64,000 nucleotides of DNA. Origin: Sulfurimonas sp. Lineage in GTDB: Bacteria; Campylobacterota; Campylobacteria; Campylobacterales; Sulfurimonadaceae. The notes under the pieces were generated by a model, which worked only from the letters and a program-made list of their open reading frames with translations, searched no databases and was not told where the DNA came from. Shown piece by piece: positions 1 to 8,281 of this stretch. A program made the position numbers and the translations under genes. Each line of letters opens with the position of its first letter. The first letter of the stretch is position 1. The stretch is from contig NZ_CP093396.1 in NCBI RefSeq assembly GCF_029027405.1, forward strand, positions 2,491,497 through 2,555,496, written 5' to 3'.

Positions 1-1070
1 AGTGGAGCAACTATTTCCATTTCATCATTTCGAAAAGTTTTATATTTGCATAAAAAATGTGTTCCTTCTTGTGTAACCACACCACTTACTTGATGAGTTC
101 CGAGTTGTATAGAGAAGTCTATACTTTGTGAATCATTTTTCTCAAAAGGTCTAGAAATCAAATAGGCATCTGTATATCCACGATTTTGTAAAGATTGCAG
201 TTCATATTGATATTTTGAATCATCAAACTTATCTTCATAGTAGTCATTCAGTGCCATTCTATAAGCTTTTGCAGTAACTCCAGCATAATAAGCTGTTTTT
301 GTTCGACCTTCTATTTTAATGGAATCAACAACATTAGAATTAAGGATTTCTTTCATATGAGAAGCAAGATTTAAATCTTTTGCATTCATTACATATGTTC
401 CAACACCCTCATCTTCTTCAAGCCTAAATAGCGTTCCAGTTTCAGGGTTCGCCGCATAAATCTCATAAGGAAATCTACAATCATTTGCACAACTTCCACG
501 ATTTGGAACTCGACCACTTTGAAGAGTTGAAATAAGACAGCGTCCACTATACGCAAAACACATACTTCCATGAACAAAAATCTCTAATTCTAAATCTGGA
601 AGTTCTGTTTTTATAGCTACTAAATCCTTTAAAGATATCTCTCGTGCAGTAATTATCCGAACAGCACCCATATCATAAAATATTTTTGCATCTAAAATAT
701 TCATTACATTTGCTTGAGTTGATAGATGCAAAGGAATTTGTGGAGCTAAATCATTACAAAGTTTTAAAACTCCAGGAGTTGCAACTATAAAAGCATCTGG
801 CTTTAACTCCGCCATTGCTAAGATATGTTTTTTTAAAAGTGTGATTTGAGAGTTAAAAGGAAATCCGTTTATAGTTGTATATACTTTTTTACCACGAGCA
901 TGGGCATAATCTATGCCTTCTTTAAATTCTTCCATAGAAAATTCTTTACCACTTCGTATACGAAGAGAAAAGTGACTAACACCACCATAAACAGCATCTG
1001 CCCCAAAATCTAGTGCAATTTTTAATTTTTCTAGTGTTCCCGCAGGGGATAACAATTCAACTTTTTGCAT
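1..1070 (-). CDS. Peptidase U32 family protein, C-terminus cut by the window edge
   Basis: About 356 codons are read leftward from an ATG at 1070 with no stop before the window start. The protein begins MQKVELLSPAG, the usual U32 opening. Around residues 155-180 it carries the family signature (E-I-F-V-H-G-S-M-C-F, then G-R-C-L-I-S), followed by further conserved cysteines in a GSCANDC segment. U32 proteins were first called collagenase-like proteases; several are now known to be radical-free Fe-S enzymes or factors acting on tRNA hydroxylation (TrhP/YegQ type), so proteolysis is uncertain. The start overlaps the stop of cheZ by one base (TAATG), implying translational coupling. The same neighbour pair occurs in Helicobacter pylori (HP0169/HP0170), from memory. 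Confidence 0.85.
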   Translation of the reverse strand, partial: MQKVELLSPAGTLEKLKIALDFGADAVYGGVSHFSLRIRSGKEFSMEEFKEGIDYAHARGKKVYTTINGFPFNSQITLLKKHILAMAELKPDAFIVATPGVLKLCNDLAPQIPLHLSTQANVMNILDAKIFYDMGAVRIITAREISLKDLVAIKTELPDLELEIFVHGSMCFAYSGRCLISTLQSGRVPNRGSCANDCRFPYEIYAANPETGTLFRLEEDEGVGTYVMNAKDLNLASHMKEILNSNVVDSIKIEGRTKTAYYAGVTAKAYRMALNDYYEDKFDDSKYQYELQSLQNRGYTDAYLISRPFEKNDSQSIDFSIQLGTHQVSGVVTQEGTHFLCKYKTFRNDEMEIVAP

Positions 1071-1762
1071 TATTGTCCGAATTGTGCTAAAAGTGCCTCA
1101 ATATCGTCTGTTGATGCTACATCATTATTTTCATCACCAACTATATGTTTTGCAGATGAAACTCTCTTCTCATCATCAATTTTACCTTCAAACAAAGTAT
1201 TCATATATGTTGAAAGTGCTCTCATAACATTTATAACACGCTCTATTTTTTGACGGTGTATATCTTGATACTGCATAATATCCATAACACTCATAATAGC
1301 ATCTCCACTATTTTGAAGTGTTTCTAAGCCTTCATTAGAATTTACTAAAGCTTCTTCATTTTTTTCTAGCTGTGTTTTAAAAGCCTCAACATCAGGAAAT
1401 TTTTCACTTAAAGTTTTAAATAGCTCAATATTTGAAGTTAATATTTCAATAACTTTATTTGCATTTTCTTCTTTATCCATTAAATCATTACTGATACCTT
1501 CAATAATGTCAAAAATCTCACTTGCTTTTTCTTCACTCTCTTTTGTTACATCATCTAGCTGATGCACCATTTTATTTTCATCAGTAGCTGGGAGTGGCCA
1601 GTGATGAGAAGTGTTTTCGCCATACCCTGCTGGAATACCGTCATCATCGCTATTTTCTGTGCTTTCTTCTTTAGCAGTTTCTTCTGAACTTACCTCATCA
1701 CCAAGTCCTTCAATATCATCAATTTCCCCATTCATCATAGCATCTAATTCTTCTTGAGTCAT
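1070..1762 (-). CDS. cheZ: Remote CheZ-type CheY-P phosphatase
   Basis: 230 residues, acidic and mostly helical. The phosphatase motif D-x-x-x-Q lies in the helix MQYQDIHRQKIERV (D167 and Q171), matching the D143/Q147 pair of E. coli CheZ. The C-terminus TDDIEALLAQFG resembles the short CheY-binding tail of CheZ. The N-terminus TQEELDAMM resembles the CheY-binding peptide at the start of FliM. A low-complexity acidic linker (about 20-60) separates the ends. The role is removal of phosphate from CheY-P to reset flagellar switching in the cytoplasm. The group matches the diverged CheZ described in H. pylori (HP0170). The assignment rests on motif and neighbourhood, not overall similarity. Confidence 0.8.
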   Translation of the reverse strand: MTQEELDAMMNGEIDDIEGLGDEVSSEETAKEESTENSDDDGIPAGYGENTSHHWPLPATDENKMVHQLDDVTKESEEKASEIFDIIEGISNDLMDKEENANKVIEILTSNIELFKTLSEKFPDVEAFKTQLEKNEEALVNSNEGLETLQNSGDAIMSVMDIMQYQDIHRQKIERVINVMRALSTYMNTLFEGKIDDEKRVSSAKHIVGDENNDVASTDDIEALLAQFGQ

Positions 1763-1829
1763 TTCAATTCCCTAGCTAAATTTATTTATTGTCACTATAA
1801 TAACATAAAAACCTAATAAGGGCTATATG

Positions 1830-2609
1830 ATGAAAGTAGATTTACACAATCACACCAAACTTTGCAATCACGCACAAGGTGAAATCTCACAATATATCGA
1901 ACAAGCTATTAAACAAAAAACAAAGTATTTTGGTATTTCTGATCATGCTCCAATGGATTTTGATGAAAGATATCGTATGAAATTTTCTGATATGAAGAAC
2001 TATGAAAAAGAAGTTCTAGATAATAAAGAAAAATACAAAGACAAAATAGAAATTTTATTAGGTTATGAAGTAGATTTTTTACTTGGACACATGGATGAAA
2101 GAGTTTTAAATGCAGATGTTGATTATCTTATTGGTTCCGTTCATTTTGTTGATGAGTGGGGATTTGATAATCCTGAGTTTATAGGCAACTATGAGAAACA
2201 GGATATAGATGAAATATGGCAAAAATACTTTGACACCATAGAAGAAATGGCAAATAGCAAGCTTTTTGATATTGTAGGGCATCTAGACTTGATAAAAGTC
2301 TTTAAATATATGCCAAAAAAAGAGATTACTCTCATCACCAAAAATGCACTAAAAGCCATAAAAAAAGCAAATATGGTTATAGAACTAAATGTTGCAGGAT
2401 ATAGAAAACCAGTTAAAGAAGCTTATCCTTCACTATCTCTTTTAAAAGAAATATTTAAATTAAATATACCTATAAGTTTTGCATCTGATGCACATAAGCC
2501 AGAACAGGTGGGTCTTTTCAATGATGAAATAGTAAAAATGGCCAAAAATGTAGGTTACACAGAATGTGCCATCTTTAGGAAAAGAAAAAGAAAAATGATT
2601 AGTTTTTAA
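1830..2609 (+). CDS. hisJ: PHP-domain histidinol-phosphatase (HisJ family)
   Basis: 259 residues from the second of two tandem ATGs; the AAGGG at about 1815-1819 is better spaced for this one. It begins MKVDLHNHT, giving the metal-binding H-x-H of the PHP superfamily. Further metal-site histidines are in the ISDHAPMDF, LLGYEVDF, GSVHFVDEWGF and VGHLDLIKVF segments, and the closing FASDAHKPEQVG is typical. In the HisJ family this enzyme hydrolyses histidinol phosphate in histidine synthesis. Other PHP phosphoesterases share the fold, so substrate is inferred. The gene is convergent with the fecR-like gene, with stops only 2 bases apart and no obvious terminator. A hisIE gene lies elsewhere in the window. 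Confidence 0.78.
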   Translation: MKVDLHNHTKLCNHAQGEISQYIEQAIKQKTKYFGISDHAPMDFDERYRMKFSDMKNYEKEVLDNKEKYKDKIEILLGYEVDFLLGHMDERVLNADVDYLIGSVHFVDEWGFDNPEFIGNYEKQDIDEIWQKYFDTIEEMANSKLFDIVGHLDLIKVFKYMPKKEITLITKNALKAIKKANMVIELNVAGYRKPVKEAYPSLSLLKEIFKLNIPISFASDAHKPEQVGLFNDEIVKMAKNVGYTECAIFRKRKRKMISF

Positions 2610-2611
2610 TT

Positions 2612-3169
2612 TTACTTATCAAACGGAACAACTCGTCCAACCATAGCTTCTAAACTTCTTAATTCATAATCATGATGAGATTGCATCTCTGTCGTGTTTT
2701 TAATTTTATATTTTGTAATCCATACCATCTTATGGTGGGTAGCTTTTAAGTTTTTTGTTTTTAAATGCGCTCCAACTTCAGTATGTCCATAACAAGTACA
2801 AAAATAAGTCTTGCCATCTTCTACAAAAGTATAAGTTCCTGTTCCGCGAATTCCTGCTGTCATATTTGTAGTTACTATGCCGTGATTACCTTTGCTAAAA
2901 ACAGCCATAACTCCGCCATTTATTACATTTAAGATTTTTTTTGAGCCTAGAGTGTCAAGTTTAAATTTTGTATTGCTTTTTGCAAAAAAAGCATCTTTAC
3001 CGATATTAAACTTTACTTTTGAGTTTGCTTTTACTTCAATAGTATCACCATATTTAATCTTAGTGTTTTTGTTAACAACCACACCGTTTACCAATACATC
3101 CCCACTACCTGTTATTCCTTGAGCTTGAAGTAATCCAACCAAACTTAAAAAAAATAAAAACTTCCTCAT
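2612..3169 (-). CDS. Secreted FecR-domain protein
   Basis: 185 residues from the ATG at 3169; AGGAG sits 6 bases upstream, whereas the preceding in-frame GTG would be too close. A signal peptide (MRKFLFFLSLVGLLQAQG) is followed by a FecR-like region: G-S-G-D-V-L-V-N-G, then a KIKYGDTIEVKANSKVKF stretch and a beta-rich part ending near VGAHL. FecR domains occur in anti-sigma regulators, but this copy has no transmembrane segment or sigma partner beside it. Such stand-alone periplasmic FecR proteins are common in Campylobacterota and have no assigned role. A C-x-C pair (FCTCYG, about residue 125) is notable. Function unknown. Confidence 0.75.
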   Translation of the reverse strand: MRKFLFFLSLVGLLQAQGITGSGDVLVNGVVVNKNTKIKYGDTIEVKANSKVKFNIGKDAFFAKSNTKFKLDTLGSKKILNVINGGVMAVFSKGNHGIVTTNMTAGIRGTGTYTFVEDGKTYFCTCYGHTEVGAHLKTKNLKATHHKMVWITKYKIKNTTEMQSHHDYELRSLEAMVGRVVPFDK

Positions 3170-3292
3170 CACACACTCCTTTTAGTAAATTTATATGACA
3201 GATTAATTATAACATAAAACTATGAAAAACAACTGTTTATGAAGTAATTAGCTTAGCTGAAGCTTTAAAGCGATTTTTAATAATTACATCTG

Positions 3293-3298
3293 TATAAT
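3293..3298 (+). promoter_or_regulatory. -10 box of the trxA promoter
   Basis: A perfect TATAAT preceded by TG (extended -10) lies 32 bases upstream of the trxA start, with AAAGGAAA as ribosome site between. This is the only evident promoter for trxA, the membrane protein gene and trxB, which follow at short spacing. No clear -35 is visible, as is usual for sigma-70 promoters in this phylum. Confidence 0.65.
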
Positions 3299-3330
3299 GT
3301 CTTACATATTAATTATAAAAGGAAATTGTA

Positions 3331-3651
3331 ATGGGAAAATATTTAGAACTAACTAGCACAGATTTTGAAGCAACTTTAAGCGAAGGTGTATCTTTAGTAG
3401 ACTTTTGGGCGCCATGGTGTGGACCTTGTCGTATGATAGCTCCAGTTATCGAAGAATTAGCTGAAGATTTTGATGGAAAAGCTAAAATCTGCAAAGTAAA
3501 TACTGATGAAGAGCAAGATATTGCTGTTAAATTTGGTATTCGTTCTATCCCAACTATCATGTTCTTCAAAAATGGTGAGATGGTTGATCAAGTTGTTGGA
3601 GCACAGTCTAAACAAGCTCTAGCAGAAAAAATAGACGCTCTTCTAGCGTAA
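3331..3651 (+). CDS. trxA: Thioredoxin
   Basis: 106 residues, the standard length. The active site is W-C-G-P-C (C30 and C33) and the cis-proline segment is RSIPTIMFF. It reduces protein disulfides in the cytoplasm, using electrons from thioredoxin reductase, whose gene is two places downstream. Good AAAGGAAA ribosome site and a TATAAT promoter. Nothing unusual in the sequence itself; the odd feature is the extra gene between trxA and trxB. Confidence 0.97.
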   Translation: MGKYLELTSTDFEATLSEGVSLVDFWAPWCGPCRMIAPVIEELAEDFDGKAKICKVNTDEEQDIAVKFGIRSIPTIMFFKNGEMVDQVVGAQSKQALAEKIDALLA

Positions 3652-3669
3652 TTAAAGCGAAGCTGTATA

Positions 3670-4158
3670 ATGGCAAAAAAAGGAGGTAAAAGCCTTCTTT
3701 CGTTATCTACGCTATTAGCTTCATTCTTTGGCTCTGCTATGATAGCAGTTGCCTTTGCATACTTCAACTATAAATTTTCAGAGTATAAGTTTATTGATTT
3801 TAATGAATGGATTTTTTATGAAAAAAAAGCTATTTTTAAACCAAGTGCCCAAAAATATATAGTAGTTTTTTATAGTTCAAGAGCTACAAATACTGCCCAA
3901 CTTTTAGCTAAAACCGATTTAAATCTTCCAATATTAGCTATTGACTACTACAACGAAAGCTTCCCAAACTCTAAAAATACAACTTTTTTAAGAAGTGGTA
4001 CAAAAAATTCTCTCTCATTTATACAGAGATTTAACATATACGAATCCCCCTGCATCTTTTTTATAAAGAAATCAAAAGATACTCTTTATAAACAAGATAG
4101 TATGATTCGTAAACTAGATAATTTAAAAGAATTATCTGAGCAAGTAAAAACTTTATAA
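3670..4158 (+). CDS. Membrane-anchored thioredoxin-like protein without CxxC
   Basis: 162 residues, start ATG at 3670. An N-terminal hydrophobic segment (about residues 10-32) suggests an anchor with the rest outside. The remainder has the pattern of a thioredoxin fold: IVVFYSSRATNTAQLL where the redox strand and active-site helix would be, and YESPCIFFIKK where the cis-proline strand would be. The active-site C-x-x-C is missing; a single Cys precedes the final strand. It lies 18 bases after trxA and 14 before trxB, so it is almost certainly co-transcribed with the thioredoxin system. No function is known to me; the Trx-fold reading is inference from pattern. TATAAT overlaps the start codon and may be coincidental. 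Confidence 0.6.
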   Translation: MAKKGGKSLLSLSTLLASFFGSAMIAVAFAYFNYKFSEYKFIDFNEWIFYEKKAIFKPSAQKYIVVFYSSRATNTAQLLAKTDLNLPILAIDYYNESFPNSKNTTFLRSGTKNSLSFIQRFNIYESPCIFFIKKSKDTLYKQDSMIRKLDNLKELSEQVKTL

Positions 4159-4172
4159 ACTAAGGAAAGACA

Positions 4173-5117
4173 ATGATATTAGATTGTGCAATTATTGGTG
4201 GCGGACCTGCTGGACTTACTGCTGGACTATACACTACTCGTGGTGGTTTAGAAAATGTTACAATGTTTGAAAAAGGTATGCCTGGTGGACAAATTACTTT
4301 AAGTTCTGAAATAGAAAACTATCCTGGAGTAACTGGTGAAATCACAGGAATGGATTTGATGATGCCGTGGCCTGAACAATGTCAAAAATTTGGTCTTAAA
4401 CATGAGATGGTTGAAGTTATAAAAGTAAGTAAAGATGGTGATATATTTACAATTCATAAAGGTGACGGAACTACACAAGAAGCTCATAGTGTTATAGTAG
4501 GTACTGGTTCTCGTCCTCGCCGTGCAGGTTTTGCAGGAGAAGATGAATTTTTTGGTCGTGGAGTTAGTACTTGTGCTACTTGTGATGGTTTCTTTTACAA
4601 AGGCAAAGAAGTTGCAGTTATTGGTGGTGGAGACACAGCTTTAGAAGAAGCTCTTTATCTTGCTAAGATTTGTACAAAAGTTTATTTAATTCACAGAAGA
4701 GATGAATTTCGTTCTGCTCCAAATACTGTTGATAGACTAAAAAGAACTGAAAATATAGAACTTGTTTTAAACTCTGTTCCTGATGAGGTTTATGGTGACA
4801 ACATGGGTGTTACAGGTATTCGTGTTAAAAACAAAGATGGAAAACTTCGTGATATTGAAGTTCCAGGTGTTTTTACTTTTGTTGGTAATGATGTAAACAA
4901 TCAAACACTTATGCAAGAAAATGGCGAGTTTTTATGTGATATGAATGCAAAAGGCGAAGTTATTGTTAACATAAGTATGGCAACTTCACTTGAAGGACTT
5001 TATGCAACTGGTGACATGCGTATCGCAGCTCCAAAACAAGTTGTAAGTGCAGCTGGAGATGGTGCTGTTGCAGCTCTTCAAGTTATCTCTTTCGTTGATG
5101 AAAAACTAAACGGTTAA
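4173..5117 (+). CDS. trxB: Thioredoxin reductase
   Basis: 314 residues. An N-terminal FAD-binding GGGPAG (about residues 9-14), the redox-active C-A-T-C (C134 and C137), the NADPH-binding GGGDTA (about 151-156) and a C-terminal ATGDMR FAD motif are all present in the expected order. It passes electrons from NADPH through FAD to thioredoxin. It follows the membrane thioredoxin-like gene by 14 bases, with TAAGGA as the ribosome site, and precedes dapB by 11 bases, so these genes probably form one transcript. Confidence 0.96.
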   Translation: MILDCAIIGGGPAGLTAGLYTTRGGLENVTMFEKGMPGGQITLSSEIENYPGVTGEITGMDLMMPWPEQCQKFGLKHEMVEVIKVSKDGDIFTIHKGDGTTQEAHSVIVGTGSRPRRAGFAGEDEFFGRGVSTCATCDGFFYKGKEVAVIGGGDTALEEALYLAKICTKVYLIHRRDEFRSAPNTVDRLKRTENIELVLNSVPDEVYGDNMGVTGIRVKNKDGKLRDIEVPGVFTFVGNDVNNQTLMQENGEFLCDMNAKGEVIVNISMATSLEGLYATGDMRIAAPKQVVSAAGDGAVAALQVISFVDEKLNG

Positions 5118-5128
5118 AAAGGCAAAAA

Positions 5129-5896
5129 ATGATTAAAGTTGGTGTATTTGGCGCAAATGGCAGAGTAGGACAACTTATTATTGATGATTTAAAAGATACT
5201 CAAGATATAAGTTTAAGTAGTGTGTTTGTAAGAAACGAGTTGAATTTTTCTATTGATCCGTCTGTTTTGGTATCTACAAATATAAACTCATTTTTTGATG
5301 CTTGTGACATTGTTATAGATTTTTCTCTTCCTGAGGCTTGTGAAGCACTTTTAGAAGCAGCTATAAAAAATCCTAAACCTTTAGTTATTGGCACAACTGG
5401 CTTAAGTGCACACCAACTTAATCTTTTAAAACAAGCAAGTGAGATTATGCCTATATTGTATGCTACGAATATGTCTTTAGGTGTAGCATTACTAAACAAA
5501 TTAGTTTATCAAGCATCTGCAGCTCTTAAAGGTTTTAATATAGAAATAGTTGAAATGCATCATAAACATAAAAAAGATGCTCCTAGCGGAACTGCTCTTA
5601 CTCTTGGAGAATCTGCTGCTAATGGTCGCGGACTTGGTTTAAATAAGGTTAGAGTAAGTGGCAGAGATGGAAATATTGGCGAGAGAACTGAAGATGAAAT
5701 AGCTGTGATGGCTCTTAGAGGTGGAGATATTGTAGGAAAACACACTGTTGGTTTTTACAATGATGGTGAATTTATAGAGTTAAATCATACAGCAACTTCA
5801 AGAAATACTTTTAGTAAAGGTGCTATTCGTGCAGGAACTTGGCTAGCTAATAAAAAAGCTGGACTCTACTCAATAAGTGATTGCCTAGAGCTTTAA
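5129..5896 (+). CDS. dapB: 4-hydroxy-tetrahydrodipicolinate reductase
   Basis: 255 residues. The N-terminal dinucleotide-binding motif is GVFGANGRVG, a GTTGLS segment follows, and the catalytic region is EMHHKHKKDAPSGTAL, which carries the conserved His and Lys. It catalyses the NAD(P)H-dependent step of the lysine/meso-diaminopimelate pathway, supplying both lysine and the peptidoglycan cross-linking residue; the MurE encoded in this window uses that product. Spacing of 11 bases after trxB suggests read-through from the trx promoter. Confidence 0.95.
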   Translation: MIKVGVFGANGRVGQLIIDDLKDTQDISLSSVFVRNELNFSIDPSVLVSTNINSFFDACDIVIDFSLPEACEALLEAAIKNPKPLVIGTTGLSAHQLNLLKQASEIMPILYATNMSLGVALLNKLVYQASAALKGFNIEIVEMHHKHKKDAPSGTALTLGESAANGRGLGLNKVRVSGRDGNIGERTEDEIAVMALRGGDIVGKHTVGFYNDGEFIELNHTATSRNTFSKGAIRAGTWLANKKAGLYSISDCLEL

Positions 5897-5922
5897 TTAT
5901 AAAAAATTTAGGACAAATTCAG

Positions 5923-5928
5923 TATAAT
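5923..5928 (+). promoter_or_regulatory. -10 box of the purF promoter
   Basis: A TATAAT lies 38 bases upstream of the purF start, with AAGGAAAA as the ribosome site between. It separates purF from the preceding dapB unit. Confidence 0.6.
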
Positions 5929-5966
5929 TCTATTAATAATTTATGATGAGATAACAAGGAAAACTA

Positions 5967-7322
5967 TTGAGAGAAGATGTTAACGAAAAATGTGCAGTTG
6001 TAGGAATTTTTGGACATGAAGAAGCTTCTAAACTAGCTTACTTCTCTCTTCACGCACTCCAACATCGGGGACAAGAAGCTGCGGGAATTAGTTCTTCAGA
6101 TGGAAAAAAACTTCGTACTATTAAAAAACGCGGTTTAGTAATGCGTGTTTTTGATGAAGCTAAGTTAAAAACTTTAAGTGGTTCTAGTGCGATTGGTCAT
6201 ACTCGTTATTCAACTGCTGGTGAGGATTCAATTCTAGATGCTCAACCAGTATTTGCCAGATATGACTTAGGTGAAATGGCGATAGTTCACAACGGTAACC
6301 TCACAAATGCGGAAGAAGTTAGAAATAACCTTATAAAAAAAGGTGCAATTTTTCAAACTTTTATGGATACAGAAAATCTAATACATCTAATAGCAAAAAG
6401 TGAAGAAGAAAAACTTACTCCTAGGATAATAGATGCTGTTAAAAAAATAGAGGGTGCTTTCTCTTTAGTTTTTTTAAGTAGAACAAAAATGTTTGCTATG
6501 CGTGATCGTTTTGGGTTTCGTCCACTTAGTCTTGGACGACTACCAAATGGTGGCTATATAGTAGCAAGTGAAACCTGTGCCTTTGACCTTGTAAGTGCCG
6601 AGTTTGTTAGGGATATTGAGCCAGGAGAACTTCTTATATTTAAAGAGGGACGAGAACCAAAAAGTATTAAAATATTTGAACCTACCCCAAAACATTGTAT
6701 TTTTGAGTATGTATATTTTGCAAGACCAGATTCTTTAGTTTATGGTCAGTCAGTTTATCAGATAAGAAAAAATATGGGAAAAGAACTCGCAAAGATAAGG
6801 CCTGTTGAAGCAGACTTGGTCGTACCTGTTCCTGATGGAGGAGTTCCCTCTGCTATTGGTTATGCCCAAGAGAGTGGTATTCCCTATGAAATGGGAATTA
6901 TGAGAAACCATTATATTGGTCGTACATTTATAGAACCTACACAAGAAATGCGTGATTTAAAAGTAAAAATGAAACTCTCTCCTATGACAGATATCATAAA
7001 AGGGAAAAAAGTTATAGTTGTTGATGATTCTATCGTTCGTGGAACTACATCAAGACGAATTATAAGAATGTTAAAAGAAGCAGGAGCGAGTGAAGTACAT
7101 ATGCGTGTATCATCTCCTCCCACAACTGACCCTTGTTACTATGGCGTAGATACTCCAAATAAGGATAAACTAATAGCTGCGAATATGACACAAGATGAAA
7201 TATGTAAATATATTGAAGCTGATTCATTGGCTTATTTAGACGAAAAATCTCTACTCAGAAGCGTAAATACAAAAAAAGACAATTACTGTACTGCTTGTTT
7301 TACAGGAAAGTATATAGTTTAA
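5967..7322 (+). CDS. purF: Amidophosphoribosyltransferase, Fe-S type
   Basis: 451 residues from a TTG start with AAGGAAAA just upstream. After a short propeptide (MREDVNEK) comes the glutaminase nucleophile Cys9 in CAVVGIFG, so N-terminal cleavage is expected. The C-terminal half is a phosphoribosyltransferase domain with the PRPP loop VIVVDDSIVRGTTS. Cysteines at the positions of the Bacillus-type [4Fe-4S] cluster are present (HCIFEYVYF, DPCYYGVD and C-x-x-C in CTACFTG). It makes phosphoribosylamine from PRPP and glutamine, the first step of purine synthesis. The stop overlaps the start of the next gene by one base (TAATG). Confidence 0.96.
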   Translation: MREDVNEKCAVVGIFGHEEASKLAYFSLHALQHRGQEAAGISSSDGKKLRTIKKRGLVMRVFDEAKLKTLSGSSAIGHTRYSTAGEDSILDAQPVFARYDLGEMAIVHNGNLTNAEEVRNNLIKKGAIFQTFMDTENLIHLIAKSEEEKLTPRIIDAVKKIEGAFSLVFLSRTKMFAMRDRFGFRPLSLGRLPNGGYIVASETCAFDLVSAEFVRDIEPGELLIFKEGREPKSIKIFEPTPKHCIFEYVYFARPDSLVYGQSVYQIRKNMGKELAKIRPVEADLVVPVPDGGVPSAIGYAQESGIPYEMGIMRNHYIGRTFIEPTQEMRDLKVKMKLSPMTDIIKGKKVIVVDDSIVRGTTSRRIIRMLKEAGASEVHMRVSSPPTTDPCYYGVDTPNKDKLIAANMTQDEICKYIEADSLAYLDEKSLLRSVNTKKDNYCTACFTGKYIV

Positions 7323-8281
7323 TGACTCAAATATATACTTATGGCAACTATCTAAAAAATAAATTTAATTGCAAAGTTTACAAAGTTGGTATTAATATTT
7401 CTGGCTTCACTTGCCCAAATATAGATGGAACAGTTGCAAAAGGTGGCTGTACATTTTGTGAAAATGACTCTTTTTCAGCAAGTACCAATCAAATACAAGA
7501 ACTTAAAGGTTTTCACCTTAACTTAAACTCCAAAGAAAACCCTTTCTTGCAAAAGCAACTTGAACAGCTTGAAATTCAATTTAATGCCATTAGCAAGAGG
7601 CAAAAAAATGAGTATAGTGCTAAAAAATTTTTAGTATATTTTCAATCTTTTACAAATACTTATGCTCCCTTTGAAACTCTCAAAGCACTTTATGATAAAG
7701 CTTTATCTTTTGATAATGTTGTAGGACTTAGCATTGGTACTCGCTCTGATTCTATTACTGATGAAACCCTTGATTATCTTTGTGAGTTAAACAAAGAAAA
7801 AGAAATTTGGATAGAATTTGGAATACAGTCTATCTACGATGAAACACTAAGTAAAATAAATCGTGGTCACGATAGTGCAAATGTAAAAAAGTGGATTTTA
7901 AAATCTAAAGCAAAAGGTTTAAATGTTTGCGGACATCTTATTTTTGGTCTTCCTGATGAGAACCAAGAGATGATGTTAGAAACTTCAAAACAAGCTTATG
8001 AATGGGGAATTGACTCTGTAAAATATCACCCACTATATGTAGTGAAAAAAACAGCTCTAGCAAATGACTTTTTAAAAGGTAAATTCACTCCAATTACAGA
8101 AGAGTTATACCTTGATACATTAGTCAAATCTATCGTTATGAAACCTAATAATATTTCAGTTCAAAGAGTTACAGCAGGGATAGATGACTCATCCTTACTC
8201 TCTCCAAATTGGTGCAGAAATAAAAACCAACAAGTTAAAAATATTAACAAAGCATTAAAACATTTAGGTTTAAAATACTAA
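7322..8281 (+). CDS. YhcC-type radical SAM protein (TIGR01212 family)
   Basis: 319 residues from the ATG that overlaps the purF stop (TAATG); an in-frame ATG 27 bases earlier lies inside purF and is less likely. The N-terminal cluster motif is [16 protein letters not shown], the atypical cysteine arrangement of the TIGR01212/YhcC group. A glycine-rich SAM-binding region and the C-terminal [12 protein letters not shown], also typical, follow. The role of this family is not firmly established; tRNA or protein modification has been suggested. Coupling with purF is visible; a functional link is not. The 3' end overlaps the convergent chemoreceptor gene by 4 bases. Confidence 0.85.
   Translation: MTQIYTYGNYLKNKFNCKVYKVGINISGFTCPNIDGTVAKGGCTFCENDSFSASTNQIQELKGFHLNLNSKENPFLQKQLEQLEIQFNAISKRQKNEYSAKKFLVYFQSFTNTYAPFETLKALYDKALSFDNVVGLSIGTRSDSITDETLDYLCELNKEKEIWIEFGIQSIYDETLSKINRGHDSANVKKWILKSKAKGLNVCGHLIFGLPDENQEMMLETSKQAYEWGIDSVKYHPLYVVKKTALANDFLKGKFTPITEELYLDTLVKSIVMKPNNISVQRVTAGIDDSSLLSPNWCRNKNQQVKNINKALKHLGLKY

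Noticed and set aside
3293-3670. TATAAT overlapping the ATG at 3670 considered as a separate promoter
   Set aside because: The codons themselves create the box, and the gene is 18 bases after trxA; read-through is the simpler view.
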